NCBI GenBank assembly: GCA_002412775.1
Contig: DHVT01000028.1
Coordinates: 1-64,000, forward strand
Reading direction: 5' to 3'
Source: Firmicutes bacterium UBA5201
GTDB lineage: Bacteria; Bacillota; Clostridia; Peptostreptococcales; Acidaminobacteraceae
Length of the DNA: 64,000 nucleotides
The notes beneath the pieces are model-generated. The model did no database searches, was not told where the DNA came from, and saw only the letters and a program-made list of their open reading frames with translations. The translations under genes and the position numbers were made by a program. Below, piece after piece: positions 52,440 through 61,488 of the stretch (position 1 is its first letter; each line of letters begins with the position of its first letter).

Positions 52440-53450
52440 CTACATACCAATTTTTAAATTTGGGACCGCATTGGTCTCAAGAGTGCCGAAATTGCCCTCC
52501 AAATAATGATAATATCCTGCGCATCCAATCATCGCGGCATTGTCTGTGCAAAGGTCCAGTGGTGGATAATAGAATTCAATCCCCTCTATGCCGGAAAGTT
52601 CTTTTCTAAGGGAAGAATTTGCCGCCACTCCACCAGCTAAAACCAATTTTCTCGAGCCGGTCTTCTTAAGCGCCATCTCCGTTTTGCCTTTTAACGTTTC
52701 CACTACGGCATGCTGAAAACTCGCACATACGTCCTCTACTTTGATGGTCTCATTTTTCATTTTCGCACTGTTCAGGTAATTGAGCACCGCCGACTTCAAC
52801 CCGCTGAAACTGAAATCGAGATTGTCTTGATCCATCATCCCCTTAGGAAACGGAATCGCAGCCTTATTGCCCTCTTTTGCGAGTTTATCGATCAACGGAC
52901 CTCCAGGATATCCAAGGCCAAGAGTCCTCGAAACTTTGTCAAAAGCCTCTCCTGCCGCATCATCCCTTGTACGGCCGATGACATTGAATTTCGTATAATC
53001 CTGAACTTCCACCAAATGGGTGTGCCCACCGGAAACGATCAGGCATACGAAAGGGGGTTCCAGCGTTTTGTGTGCAATATAATTTGCTGCAATATGACCT
53101 TCGATGTGATTCACAGCAACGAGCGGTATGTCCAGCGCAAAGGACAACGCCTTCGCAGTGGAAAGCCCCACAAGCAAAGCTCCCACAAGTCCAGGACCAT
53201 AAGTGACTGCTATGTGGTCTATATCCTTGAATCCCACCCCGGCGTCGGATAACGCCTTGTCGATGATCTCAGAAATTTTCTCAAGATGATTTCTGGATGC
53301 CACTTCCGGCACGACGCCCCCAAACGCTTGATGAATTTCAATCTGTGTATAGACCTCATTTGCAAGAATGGTTCTTCCGTTTTCCATGATCGCGCATGCG
53401 GTTTCATCGCAGGAGGTCTCTATGGCTAGTGTAATTGTTTTCGATTTCAT
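52440..53450 (-). CDS. tsaD: tRNA threonylcarbamoyladenosine synthase TsaD
   Basis: A 336-aa protein that transfers the threonylcarbamoyl group to A37 of ANN-reading tRNAs, with TsaB and TsaE. It has AIETSCDETACAI near the start, the metal pair in VNHIEGH (about 109-115), VSGGHTHLV and AGGVAANSSLR. It is the last gene of the tsaE-tsaB-rimI-tsaD operon and begins one nt after the rimI stop. Normal length. Confidence 0.98.
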   Translation of the reverse strand: MKSKTITLAIETSCDETACAIMENGRTILANEVYTQIEIHQAFGGVVPEVASRNHLEKISEIIDKALSDAGVGFKDIDHIAVTYGPGLVGALLVGLSTAKALSFALDIPLVAVNHIEGHIAANYIAHKTLEPPFVCLIVSGGHTHLVEVQDYTKFNVIGRTRDDAAGEAFDKVSRTLGLGYPGGPLIDKLAKEGNKAAIPFPKGMMDQDNLDFSFSGLKSAVLNYLNSAKMKNETIKVEDVCASFQHAVVETLKGKTEMALKKTGSRKLVLAGGVAANSSLRKELSGIEGIEFYYPPLDLCTDNAAMIGCAGYYHYLEGNFGTLETNAVPNLKIGM

Positions 53451-53894
53451 TTATAGCTCCTTCCACATGACGAGAGCGTCTTCATTCGTGTCCATGTAGT
53501 ATTTTGGTCTGATCCCAACGGATTCAAATCCGTACTTCTCATAAAGTGCGATGGCCACTGTGTTGCTTTGTCTCACTTCCAGTGTCATATGTTTGAAAGA
53601 ATATTTTTTTCCATAATCCATCAGACCATCCATCAATACCTTGCTGTAACCTTTGCCTCTCGACCCTATGGCCACTGCGATGTTGGTGATGTGAAGTTCA
53701 TCCATGATCTGCCACATCCCACCATAAGCCACCAATTGATCATCATCTTTGACGACAAAATAGGCAGCCAATGTGTTCTCGACAAGTTCCTTGTAGAAGG
53801 CATCTTTTGTCCAGGGTGTGGTAAATGACGAGACTTCTATGGCATAAACGTCATCGATGTCTTCCAGTGTCATTTTTCTAAACTGAACATTCAT
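53451..53894 (-). CDS. rimI: Ribosomal-protein-alanine N-acetyltransferase
   Basis: A 147-aa GNAT acetyltransferase. The acetyl-CoA loop is seen as VAIGSRGKGYSKVLMDGL (about 75-92) and the C-terminal part has LYEKYGFESVGIRPKYY (about 112-128), a RimI hallmark. RimI acetylates the N terminus of ribosomal protein S18, and its gene commonly lies between tsaB and tsaD. It overlaps tsaB by 4 nt. Confidence 0.95.
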   Translation of the reverse strand: MNVQFRKMTLEDIDDVYAIEVSSFTTPWTKDAFYKELVENTLAAYFVVKDDDQLVAYGGMWQIMDELHITNIAVAIGSRGKGYSKVLMDGLMDYGKKYSFKHMTLEVRQSNTVAIALYEKYGFESVGIRPKYYMDTNEDALVMWKEL

Positions 53895-54589
53895 AGATTT
53901 AAATCCCTTTCGGCTTGCGACATCTTCATATAGTTCGCTTTGACCTCGTTGTATTTGTGAACCGTTCCCTTGTCATCCTCAATGTGTCTGTAGTTGGAAG
54001 CACTGAGTACAGCCGTTTTTTGATCGGTCATCACATATTGATTGAGAAGGTTCAGATTGTCAAGTCGCTTGAATGCATCCCTGTAAATCCAAGTGGCTTC
54101 ACCTGTGACCATTATGTTTTCATTCAAAAAATGGTTCTCGAGATCATTCAATAAAACTTCAATGTTCTTGACGCCTTCCTCAACTGTAAGCACACTGCCG
54201 TGGTGCCATCTGTACAGTCCATAATACACGCTGTCACGCTTCGCGTCGATCATCGACAGTACGAGTCCGTTATGATGTGAAAAGGCTCCTGAGAGCAATT
54301 TCATGCTCGTGAAGGTCTTGATCGGCTTGTCGAAAGGTTGTGCAAATGCTTTTACAGTGCTGATTCCGATCCTGACCCCTGTAAAGGATCCCGGACCTTC
54401 GCAAACTGCAAATTCATCGATATCCTCAATTTTCATATCCAACTGACGCATCAGACTTTCTATCATCGGCATGAGTTTCTCGGAATGTGTTCGTTCGGTG
54501 TGAATGGTGAATTCACCCTTGATCAGACCATCCTCGAGCACAGCCACACTAGCGGCTGTGGAAGATGTGTCCACTATCATTTTTTTCAT
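53891..54589 (-). CDS. tsaB: tRNA threonylcarbamoyladenosine protein TsaB
   Basis: A 232-aa TsaD paralogue that has lost activity but holds the t6A complex together. It has MIVDTSSTAASVAVLEDG at the start, the HSEKLMPMIESL stretch (about 35-46) and CEGPGSFTGVRIGISTVKA (about 64-82). It overlaps tsaE and rimI by 4 nt each, giving tight coupling. Confidence 0.97.
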   Translation of the reverse strand: MKKMIVDTSSTAASVAVLEDGLIKGEFTIHTERTHSEKLMPMIESLMRQLDMKIEDIDEFAVCEGPGSFTGVRIGISTVKAFAQPFDKPIKTFTSMKLLSGAFSHHNGLVLSMIDAKRDSVYYGLYRWHHGSVLTVEEGVKNIEVLLNDLENHFLNENIMVTGEATWIYRDAFKRLDNLNLLNQYVMTDQKTAVLSASNYRHIEDDKGTVHKYNEVKANYMKMSQAERDLNL

Positions 54590-55038
54590 TTTATCTCATC
54601 TCCCATTTCTAATCCAGAGCTACTTATCATTCTTGTACCCCAAACTGTGAGTTTCAACTCTATCCAAATCGCATTCTTTGGAATATGTCCCTCCACTTTG
54701 GTGGCCCACTCTACTATAGAAATGCCTTTCCCGAAAAGGTAGTCGTCAAAACCGATTTCGTCCATCTCATCCGCGTCAGAAATCCTGTAGACATCGAAAT
54801 GATAAATGGGAATCGGCTTTCCACCCAGCACACCTGTATAAGCGTTCATAATGCTGAAACTTGGGCTGGTCACGTACTCATCGGTTCCCAGTGCTTCGCA
54901 CAGCATCTGTGTGAACGTCGTCTTCCCCGCCCCAAGATCTCCAACCAGACAGACCACATCACCAGGCTTTATCTTTTTCGCCAATCGGACCGCGATTTTC
55001 TTTGTGTCCTCAAGCGTCTTAAGTTCCATTTCATACAT
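54586..55038 (-). CDS. tsaE: tRNA threonylcarbamoyladenosine ATPase TsaE
   Basis: A 150-aa P-loop ATPase with GDLGAGKTTF (about 33-42), TSPSFSIMNAY (about 57-67) and HFDVYRI (about 79-85). It drives turnover of the TsaBD complex in t6A synthesis. It is first in the operon, starting at 55038 after GAGAGGTG. Confidence 0.97.
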   Translation of the reverse strand: MYEMELKTLEDTKKIAVRLAKKIKPGDVVCLVGDLGAGKTTFTQMLCEALGTDEYVTSPSFSIMNAYTGVLGGKPIPIYHFDVYRISDADEMDEIGFDDYLFGKGISIVEWATKVEGHIPKNAIWIELKLTVWGTRMISSSGLEMGDEIK

Positions 55039-55080
55039 ATTTGCACCTCTCGTTAAAATCTCACTCTATTTTATACTGCG

Positions 55081-55570
55081 TTGGGGAGAAGGTCAAGTGC
55101 GCGCAGCTCGGAGAGCGTGCGCGCGGTGGTTTTGCGCCAAGGCGCAGTGGTTTTTGGCTGACGCCAAGTTGGTTTTGCGCCAAGGCGCAGTAGTTGGTAA
55201 GTTCAATTGGGGACAGGTCCAAATTGGTACATTGAGATATGCGTAAGGGGCGACACTAGCGTGCGCCGAATGAGCAGAAAGCGTCGAGAAATGATTAAAG
55301 TTAAAAACGAAGAAAAGTTAAAACCAAACGATGGGTCTGTCAAGAAATTGGAGTAAACTTACCTAAGTTATTTTTTTAAGAGTTAAAATCTACCATCGAA
55401 ATAGATGGCTAGTTGATTGATGATTTTGCCCCAGTCTCTGATAAGCAGTGTCGCCACCTTCTCTTCCCAACCACTGCACTCAATAGAGTGCAAAACTACT
55501 TGGCGTCAGCCAAAAACCACTGCGCCTTGGCGCAAAACCACTTGCGCGTTCCCCAGCGCAAAAAAACCCT
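55081..55570. repeat. Hairpin-array repeat, left copy (with GGGGACAGGTCC, copy 3)
   Basis: The 570-nt gap after tsaE holds no gene. It has short hairpins joined by a GTGGTTTT or AAAACCAC linker: TGCGCCAAGGCGCA (55133-55146 and again near 55176), TTGGC-TGAC-GCCAA (55154-55167), then AATTGGGGACAGGTCC (55205-55220). Then come AAAGTTAAAAACGAAGAAAA (55298-55317), a unique stretch, CCAACCACTGCACTC (55467-55481) and a second hairpin set running the other way. The same parts in the same order occur at 61.17-61.49 kb. Confidence 0.8.
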
Positions 55571-55600
55571 CTGCAATAGGGGTAGCAGAGAGTTTTTTTA
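55561..55600 (-). terminator. Terminator after the M20 amidohydrolase gene
   Basis: CTCTGC and GCAGAG enclose TACCCCTATT; the minus strand continues GGTTTTTTT. It is next to the edge of the hairpin array. Confidence 0.85.
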
Positions 55601-55604
55601 TGAT

Positions 55605-56801
55605 CTATTGGTTTTTGAGCCAATTCAAAGCGGTTTTACAAAAAATCTTTGTGCCATTTTCTAAAATGCTTTCGTCGAAGTCGTAATAGGCACTATGTGG
55701 TGGATGAACCTTTTCATCCGTTTTGTTGTAACCCAGCCAAATAAATACGGAAGGTACCTTTTGAGTGAAATAGGCAAAATCCTCACCGCCGGGTGCCGGT
55801 CTTTCCACATTGACATAACCCACTTCTCCGAGAACTTCTCGAATGGACTGCGCCGCACAATCGACCATGCTTTTTTCATTGACTACGGACGGATAGCCGA
55901 ATGTGTATTGGACTGTGGCTTTTCCGCCATATGCCATTGCGGTCGTTTCAGCGATGTTTTCTATACGCGTTTTGATCAACTGTCGTGTTGTTTCGTCAAA
56001 GGTTCTAACTGTGCCGATTATTTCTGCACTTTCGGGAATGGTATTGTACCTCGTGCCTGAGTTCAACATTCCAATCGTCACCACAGCCGGTTCGAAAGGA
56101 TCGACATTTCTGCTCACGATGCTCTGGAGTCCAAGGACTGTATGAGAGGCGATCAGTATGGGATCGACGCATTTGTTGGGCATGGAGGCGTGTCCACCTT
56201 GTCCGACGATGTCGATCTTAAACGGATCCGAAGCCGCCATCATAGGACCGACACGGGTTCCGGCCTGACCTGCCATCAAATCCGGCCAGATGTGCATCCC
56301 GACCATGGCTTCCACACGGGGTTCATCTTCAAGAACACCGTCGGCAATCATGAACTGGGCACCACCGCCACTTCGGGCATTTTCCTCAGCGGGCTGGAAT
56401 ATCAACTTGATGTTGCCTTCAAACTGATCTCTCAAATCATTCAGCACTATCGCAACAGCCACTCCCATGGCCATGTGTCCGTCGTGACCACATGCGTGCA
56501 TCACACCGCAATTTTGGGATTTGAACGGCTTGTCCACCAGTTCATCCATTTCAAGGGCGTCCATATCCACTCTGAGACCGATCGTCCTGCCGGGTTTCGA
56601 CCCTCTTATGATGATGACAAAACCCGTATTGTAATAGCCTTCGACGATTTCAAAACCATAGGGTTTGATCGCCTCCAATAAAATGGACTTGGTTTCGAAT
56701 TCGCTGCCGCTGACTTCAGGATGCTGATGAAGCTTCCTTCTCAATGCGATGATTTGTTCACTTATTGCACTCACTTTTTCTTCAATCAATTCATGAAGCA
56801 T
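55605..56801 (-). CDS. M20D family amidohydrolase (AbgB/hippurate hydrolase-like)
   Basis: A 398-aa zinc amidohydrolase. Visible parts are LRRKLHQHPEVSGSEFET (about 21-38), the catalytic GLRVDMDAL (about 75-83), HACGHDGHMAMG (about 102-113) and FQPAEENARSGG (about 137-148). It would split N-acyl amino acids or aminobenzoyl-glutamate-like amides. It is the last gene of an operon with AbgT and a second M20 enzyme, an order like E. coli abgA-abgB-abgT in content. The two M20 proteins may form a heterodimer as AbgA and AbgB do. Confidence 0.92.
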   Translation of the reverse strand: MLHELIEEKVSAISEQIIALRRKLHQHPEVSGSEFETKSILLEAIKPYGFEIVEGYYNTGFVIIIRGSKPGRTIGLRVDMDALEMDELVDKPFKSQNCGVMHACGHDGHMAMGVAVAIVLNDLRDQFEGNIKLIFQPAEENARSGGGAQFMIADGVLEDEPRVEAMVGMHIWPDLMAGQAGTRVGPMMAASDPFKIDIVGQGGHASMPNKCVDPILIASHTVLGLQSIVSRNVDPFEPAVVTIGMLNSGTRYNTIPESAEIIGTVRTFDETTRQLIKTRIENIAETTAMAYGGKATVQYTFGYPSVVNEKSMVDCAAQSIREVLGEVGYVNVERPAPGGEDFAYFTQKVPSVFIWLGYNKTDEKVHPPHSAYYDFDESILENGTKIFCKTALNWLKNQ

Positions 56802-56817
56802 GAGGTACTCCTTTCAA

Positions 56818-58362
56818 TTACAGGTAGATGAAGCCTCCTGGTCCAAGTGGCAGGTTGAGCAAATGCCAAATGGAAAGTTGAATCAACCAAACGACTCCGA
56901 ATGCAATCGTATATGGCATCATCATGGCCATGATCGTACCAATCTTAGCTTTTTCTTTGTCATATTTTGCCACAAAACCAAGCAAAATCGGGAAGTATGG
57001 GAAAAGTGGCGTTATCGCGTTGGTAACTGAATCTCCCAATCTGTAGGCCAACTGTGAATACTCAGGTGCGTATCCCAGCAGGATGAACATCGGTACGAAG
57101 ACCGGTGACAGAAGTGCCCACTTTGCACTGCCGCTTCCGATGAAGAGGTTGACAAACGCACTGATAATAACAATTCCAATGACCATTGGCAATCCTGTCA
57201 TATTCAGGTTCTGAAGAATCGATGACAGGTTGACCGCGAGGATCAGTCCGATATTGGTCCAGTTGAAGTATTGAACGAACTGTGCGATGACAAACACGAG
57301 CACGATGTAACCGCTCATATCTCTGATGGCACTGGTCATATGCTTAGGAATGTCAGCTTCGCTCTTGATTGTTCCAGCTGAAACACCATATGCGATACTG
57401 AGTCCAATGAACCATAAAAGCAGGAATGGAACGATGTTGCTGAGGAAAGGTGAAGGGATGAGTGTGCCTTCCGGTCCTCTGAATATCGAGCCCGCCGGCA
57501 ACAAAATCACCAAGATCATAGCAATGTAAGCGAGTGTGAACAAACCTGCAAATTTTAGACCTTTCTTCTCTTTCTCAGTCACTTCAAAAGATTCGTCCAT
57601 GACGAGATCCTCATTTGGAGTAAACTTACCTACTTGAGGTTCAACAAAGCGTTTGGTCACCCATGCACCAACAAAAGTCAGAACGAATGTACTTACGATC
57701 ATAAAATAATAGTTGACCGCTGGTGAAACGAGGATACCAGGCATAACGCCCTGAGCCGCCTCTTGGGTAATTCCCGCAAGAAGCGCATCCGTACCCGCTA
57801 TCAGAATGTTTGCGGTAAATCCGGCACATGTCGCCGCATAACCTGCTGCGATACCGACGATCGGATTTCTTTTGGTGCTGTAGAAAAGTGCTCCAGCAAG
57901 CGGTGGAATGATGATGACCGCCGCATCCGAAGCGATATTGCCAACGATACCGATGAAGAATACCACCAAAAGCAAAACTTTCTCTGGTGCACTGAGCATG
58001 AATCTGCGCATAAAAGCAGACATGAATCCCACTTTTTCAGCAAGTCCAATACCTAGTGTCATGGTAAGGACAAGTCCGAGTGGCGCAAAACCAGTAAAGT
58101 TTTTGATCATGTTCGACAGCATCCAAATGACACCATCGCCTGACAATAAGTTATTTGAGAAAACCACTTCTCCGGTTGTTGGGTGGATGATGGATATTCC
58201 CGCCGCACTGACAATCCAGGATATGACCATGATCACACCCATTAAAATGACGAATAAAGTAAAAGGATGTGGAAGTTTGTTACCTACCTTCTCTACGAAA
58301 TCAAGAAATTTCATAAAGCCGGTTTTCTTTTCAATGTTGATTTCTTTTTTGCCTTTACTCAC
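56818..58362 (-). CDS. abgT: AbgT-family transporter
   Basis: A 514-aa membrane protein with about 12 segments, starting after a charged leader with FVEKVGNKLPHPFTLFVIL, and carrying ASDAAVIIIPPLAGALFY (about 145-162), GYAATCAGFTANI (about 174-186) and the C-terminal GSGSAKWALLSPVFVPMF (about 407-424). These are AbgT hallmarks; the family moves p-aminobenzoyl-glutamate or antibacterial drugs. The start is GTG at 58362, chosen by GGGAGG seven nt upstream. It lies between two amidohydrolase genes that fit uptake then hydrolysis. Confidence 0.93.
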   Translation of the reverse strand: MSKGKKEINIEKKTGFMKFLDFVEKVGNKLPHPFTLFVILMGVIMVISWIVSAAGISIIHPTTGEVVFSNNLLSGDGVIWMLSNMIKNFTGFAPLGLVLTMTLGIGLAEKVGFMSAFMRRFMLSAPEKVLLLVVFFIGIVGNIASDAAVIIIPPLAGALFYSTKRNPIVGIAAGYAATCAGFTANILIAGTDALLAGITQEAAQGVMPGILVSPAVNYYFMIVSTFVLTFVGAWVTKRFVEPQVGKFTPNEDLVMDESFEVTEKEKKGLKFAGLFTLAYIAMILVILLPAGSIFRGPEGTLIPSPFLSNIVPFLLLWFIGLSIAYGVSAGTIKSEADIPKHMTSAIRDMSGYIVLVFVIAQFVQYFNWTNIGLILAVNLSSILQNLNMTGLPMVIGIVIISAFVNLFIGSGSAKWALLSPVFVPMFILLGYAPEYSQLAYRLGDSVTNAITPLFPYFPILLGFVAKYDKEKAKIGTIMAMMMPYTIAFGVVWLIQLSIWHLLNLPLGPGGFIYL

Positions 58363-58403
58363 AACTTTACCTCCCAAATTTATATTATGTACCCCGCTTT
58401 ATC

Positions 58404-59669
58404 TTATACGCCGTTAAGCTTTTTCACAGTATGAGTGAAAACCTTGTAACCGCGTTCAAGAACTGTTTCATCAAAATCAAATTTTGAATTATGATGTCCT
58501 GCTGCAATTTTTGAGCCAAGAAACACATAGGCCGCCTTACCCCCGTGTTCCTGTACCTTTGCCATAAGAACGGATGCATCTTCGCTGCCGCCGAGTTTAT
58601 GGTCCTCCACAATATTGTCGAACTCAGGAATCCCTTTGGCGATCTCGGTCAAGATCGTTACCAGTTCCTCATCACACTCCGCCGTACCTGCCTCTCCGAC
58701 TTTCTTGACATCCATTTCCACATCGTACATGACCGCAGCCCCGTTCAGGACCTTATAAGCCTTATCGAGCATGTATTCATTGAGCTCGGTGGTTTCACCC
58801 CTGGTTTCAAGTTTGATGACAGCAAGTTCCGGAATCACATTTCGACCTGTCCCCGCCGTCAATTGTCCTACGTTCAACCTGGTCGATCCATGGGAATGGG
58901 GCGAGATGGCGTGTAGATTGATTGCCGCGGTCGCTGCAGCAAGAAGTGCATTCTTACCGGCCTCCGGTTCAGCTCCCGCATGGGCGCTTTTGCCTCTAAA
59001 TGTCACATCCAGTTTGGTGGTGGCCAGAAATCCAGAAGCTTTTGGTGAAAAATAGCCTGAATCCAGATTGAATCCAAGATGTCCCGCCACAAAATAGTCC
59101 ACTTGGTCCAAATGACCCTTCTCCGCAATAGCCCTCGCACCGCGGACACCCTCTTCAGCCGGCTGGAAAATCAAAATGATTTTGCCTTTCAGATCATTTC
59201 TATTATTGGCAATGAATTCAGCCGTACCGAGCCCGATTGCCGTATGACCGTCATGTCCACACGCATGCATCACGTCAGGGTTCACTGACCGGAAGCCTTC
59301 ACTGCTTGGTCTATGGCTTTCATTTGTGGATTCTTCCACATCATTCGCGTCGATATCAAAACGAAAAGCTGTTGTCGGACCCGTTCTTCCCGTATCCAAA
59401 ATGGCGACAACGCCTGAGTAACCCTCCATTTTTTTGATGATTTCCTCATCTGCACCTTGCTCGATCGCCCTTTGAATGTGCTTTTGAATCACAGATTCCT
59501 CTGGTCTACCCATCACATACGATTCATCTATGGCATCTCTTCCCAGCAGCACTTCGTAATTCCAGTCCATCAATAATTGAGCAACGATTGCTGTCGTCCT
59601 GAATTCTGTCCATCCGGATTCAGGAAATTTATGAAAATCTCGTCGGTAGTTTTGTAATTTTTCTTTCAT
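58404..59669 (-). CDS. M20 amidohydrolase (AbgA-like)
   Basis: A 421-aa enzyme. The start at 59669 (MKEKLQNYRRDFHKFPESGW) is set by AAAGGAG; a longer frame upstream lacks a site. It has FRFDIDANDV (about 105-114), HACGHDGHTAIG (about 138-149) and FQPAEEGVRGARA (about 171-183). It differs from the other M20 protein and resembles the AbgA subunit of aminobenzoyl-glutamate hydrolase. It is second in the operon after the GGDEF-like regulator. Confidence 0.92.
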   Translation of the reverse strand: MKEKLQNYRRDFHKFPESGWTEFRTTAIVAQLLMDWNYEVLLGRDAIDESYVMGRPEESVIQKHIQRAIEQGADEEIIKKMEGYSGVVAILDTGRTGPTTAFRFDIDANDVEESTNESHRPSSEGFRSVNPDVMHACGHDGHTAIGLGTAEFIANNRNDLKGKIILIFQPAEEGVRGARAIAEKGHLDQVDYFVAGHLGFNLDSGYFSPKASGFLATTKLDVTFRGKSAHAGAEPEAGKNALLAAATAAINLHAISPHSHGSTRLNVGQLTAGTGRNVIPELAVIKLETRGETTELNEYMLDKAYKVLNGAAVMYDVEMDVKKVGEAGTAECDEELVTILTEIAKGIPEFDNIVEDHKLGGSEDASVLMAKVQEHGGKAAYVFLGSKIAAGHHNSKFDFDETVLERGYKVFTHTVKKLNGV

Positions 59670-59802
59670 ACCGCTCTCCTTTAAAGGTCTATTTGTGGTC
59701 ATGTCCTTAAATAGCATAATATAACAATTACTTAACAACTTCAATACTTTTTTGCAAAAAAAAACAACGAATCTTAAAATCCATTGTTTTCAATCCTTTT
59801 AA

Positions 59803-61101
59803 CTATATATTAATCTCATATATGATCCTAGGTCTTCCCTTGGACGAGACATTCTCCTCGCCAACTGAACGCGCCAAACCCTTATCGATAAGAACTGTCA
59901 TAATTCTCCTTGCGCTTCGCTCCGTCATATTGAGGTAAAACGCCAGATCTTTAGTGGAAACCACCGTTCCTGTCTTTTCGATCATCGATAGAATCTTGCT
60001 GATGTTTTTTGCGCTGAGTCCGGTAAGCTTGCTGAGCGATGCGATGTCCGCACCAGATGAATTGAGTTCGTAATCCAGCATTTCTGCTTTATCGAGAGGT
60101 CCACGTATACGCTTGGTCACATCGACGACGAATGCGCAGTCCCCACCGGCCTCTTTGGCGTGATGGAGTCCTATTCGGCCGTTGTTTTCCGCCTCATATG
60201 CGGATTTTCCATAGCCGATCCCCATACTGATGCTAATATTCAAATCCTCCCGGACACTTTCAATGAAGTTTTTCCTGAGCATCTGATTTTTCTCACCTTC
60301 CAATACTCCTCCGGTTGTGAATATCATATATTCGTCACTGCCGAAAGTGAAAATCGAACCCTGTATCTTTTCGGCGAAATCGATCAATTTTTCATTGAAT
60401 TTCAGTTTAAGCCTCTGAACCTCATATTCCGATGCGTAGCCCTTGATCCGCTCTTTGAAACGATCAATATCAATAATGATGATCGCAATCTGATTGGCCT
60501 TCAACATGGTATTGGTCGCTTTGGAGATTGCGCTCTCTACGACCTGTCGAATCAATGATTTCGTGAGTTTGACCCTGAATGCGGATATCCCGTGCGCGGT
60601 CAGTATCTCATACGTTTTGTAGAGGCAAGTCACTGCGACATAATCGTTGTTCCGCTCCCACAAATCGATATGAAACTGAGCCAATTTCTCATAATCGATA
60701 TCACCGTCGTATTCAAACACACGTATGTGCTGATCAGGCAATCCAAGCTCAGCAAATATCTCCCGGATCTCATTTTCGTTGATGGTGTCAAAACTGATGT
60801 GTTCCGTGGAAAGACCCGCTTCTTTGATGTCCCAAATCGTCCGGTAGATGCAGGTCCCATTGTGCGGCATGTAAAGCGACGGCTTCTCGACGGTCATGCA
60901 ACCACTCACAATATTGAATGGAACGCGCCCCGAATAAAGCACTACATCGACCTTCTGGATATTGTTCCTCACCATCTCAGGCGTGTCCTCTTTCTTCTCA
61001 TATGGGAAATACAGCAACTTCGCCTCTTCACTGAACTCCTGACCGACGTCGTAGATCGCCTTAATCGAGTCTTTCGCTCCAAATACGCCTATTGTTATCA
61101 T
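59803..61101 (-). CDS. Regulator with GGDEF-like domain and winged helix
   Basis: A 432-aa protein with the start at 61101 (MITIGVFGAKDS), set by AAAGGAG. Residues 1-120 form an alpha/beta sensor-like part (RVPFNIVSGCMTVEKPSLYM). A nucleotide-cyclase-type domain follows (about 190-335) with IIIIDIDRF (about 206-214), GSDEY where GGDEF would stand (about 254-258) and a closing HHAKEAGGDCAFVV. The C terminus has two HTH-like parts (about 350-432), including LAFYLNMTERSARRIMTVL. It heads the abg-like operon and probably controls it. The fusion of a cyclase-like domain to a DNA-binding end is unusual. Confidence 0.82.
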   Translation of the reverse strand: MITIGVFGAKDSIKAIYDVGQEFSEEAKLLYFPYEKKEDTPEMVRNNIQKVDVVLYSGRVPFNIVSGCMTVEKPSLYMPHNGTCIYRTIWDIKEAGLSTEHISFDTINENEIREIFAELGLPDQHIRVFEYDGDIDYEKLAQFHIDLWERNNDYVAVTCLYKTYEILTAHGISAFRVKLTKSLIRQVVESAISKATNTMLKANQIAIIIIDIDRFKERIKGYASEYEVQRLKLKFNEKLIDFAEKIQGSIFTFGSDEYMIFTTGGVLEGEKNQMLRKNFIESVREDLNISISMGIGYGKSAYEAENNGRIGLHHAKEAGGDCAFVVDVTKRIRGPLDKAEMLDYELNSSGADIASLSKLTGLSAKNISKILSMIEKTGTVVSTKDLAFYLNMTERSARRIMTVLIDKGLARSVGEENVSSKGRPRIIYEINI

Positions 61102-61168
61102 TGGCATCTCCTTTGGCATGATATTCTAGGGATATTATATCACATTGAGGTGATGTATAAGAAGTACT

Positions 61169-61488
61169 GATTGGGGACAGGTCCGAATTGGTACCTGGGA
61201 CGGAGTCAAGTGGTTTTGCGCCAAGGCGCAGTGGTGTTGCGCTGGGGAACGCGCAGTAGTTTTTGGCTTGCGCCAAGTGGTTGGGAAGTGCGGAAAGTCA
61301 AAAACAAAGAAAAGTCAAAACCAAGTAACCTTGATCTTGACTATGACTTTGACTTTATCTAGGGCGCACGCAGTGTCGCCACCGCTCTTCCCAACCACTG
61401 CACTCGTCAGAGTGCAAAACCACTTGGCGTCAGCCAAATACTGCTGCGCTCGCGAGAGCGCAAAACCACCGCGCGCTCTAACGCGCGC
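61169..61488. repeat. Hairpin-array repeat, right copy (with GGGGACAGGTCC, copy 4)
   Basis: In order: GATTGGGGACAGGTCC (61169-61184), TGCGCCAAGGCGCA (61217-61230), TGCGC-TGGGGAAC-GCGCA (about 61238-61255), TTGGC-TTGC-GCCAA (61264-61277), AAAGTCAAAAACAAAGAAAA (61294-61313). Then CCAACCACTGCACTC and GCACTC-GTCA-GAGTGC (61400-61415), TTGGC-GTCA-GCCAA (61424-61437), TGCGCTCGCGAGAGCGCA and GCGCGC-TCTAAC-GCGCGC (61471-61488). Linkers are GTGGTTTT or AAAACCAC. The last hairpin holds the stop codon of the next gene. No other gene lies in 61102-61477. Confidence 0.82.

Noticed and set aside
55440..55570. Possible CRISPR array because of regular linkers
   Set aside because: Units are palindromic hairpins of about 14-18 nt with an 8-9 nt linker, with no constant repeat of 24-37 nt, no unique spacers and no cas genes.
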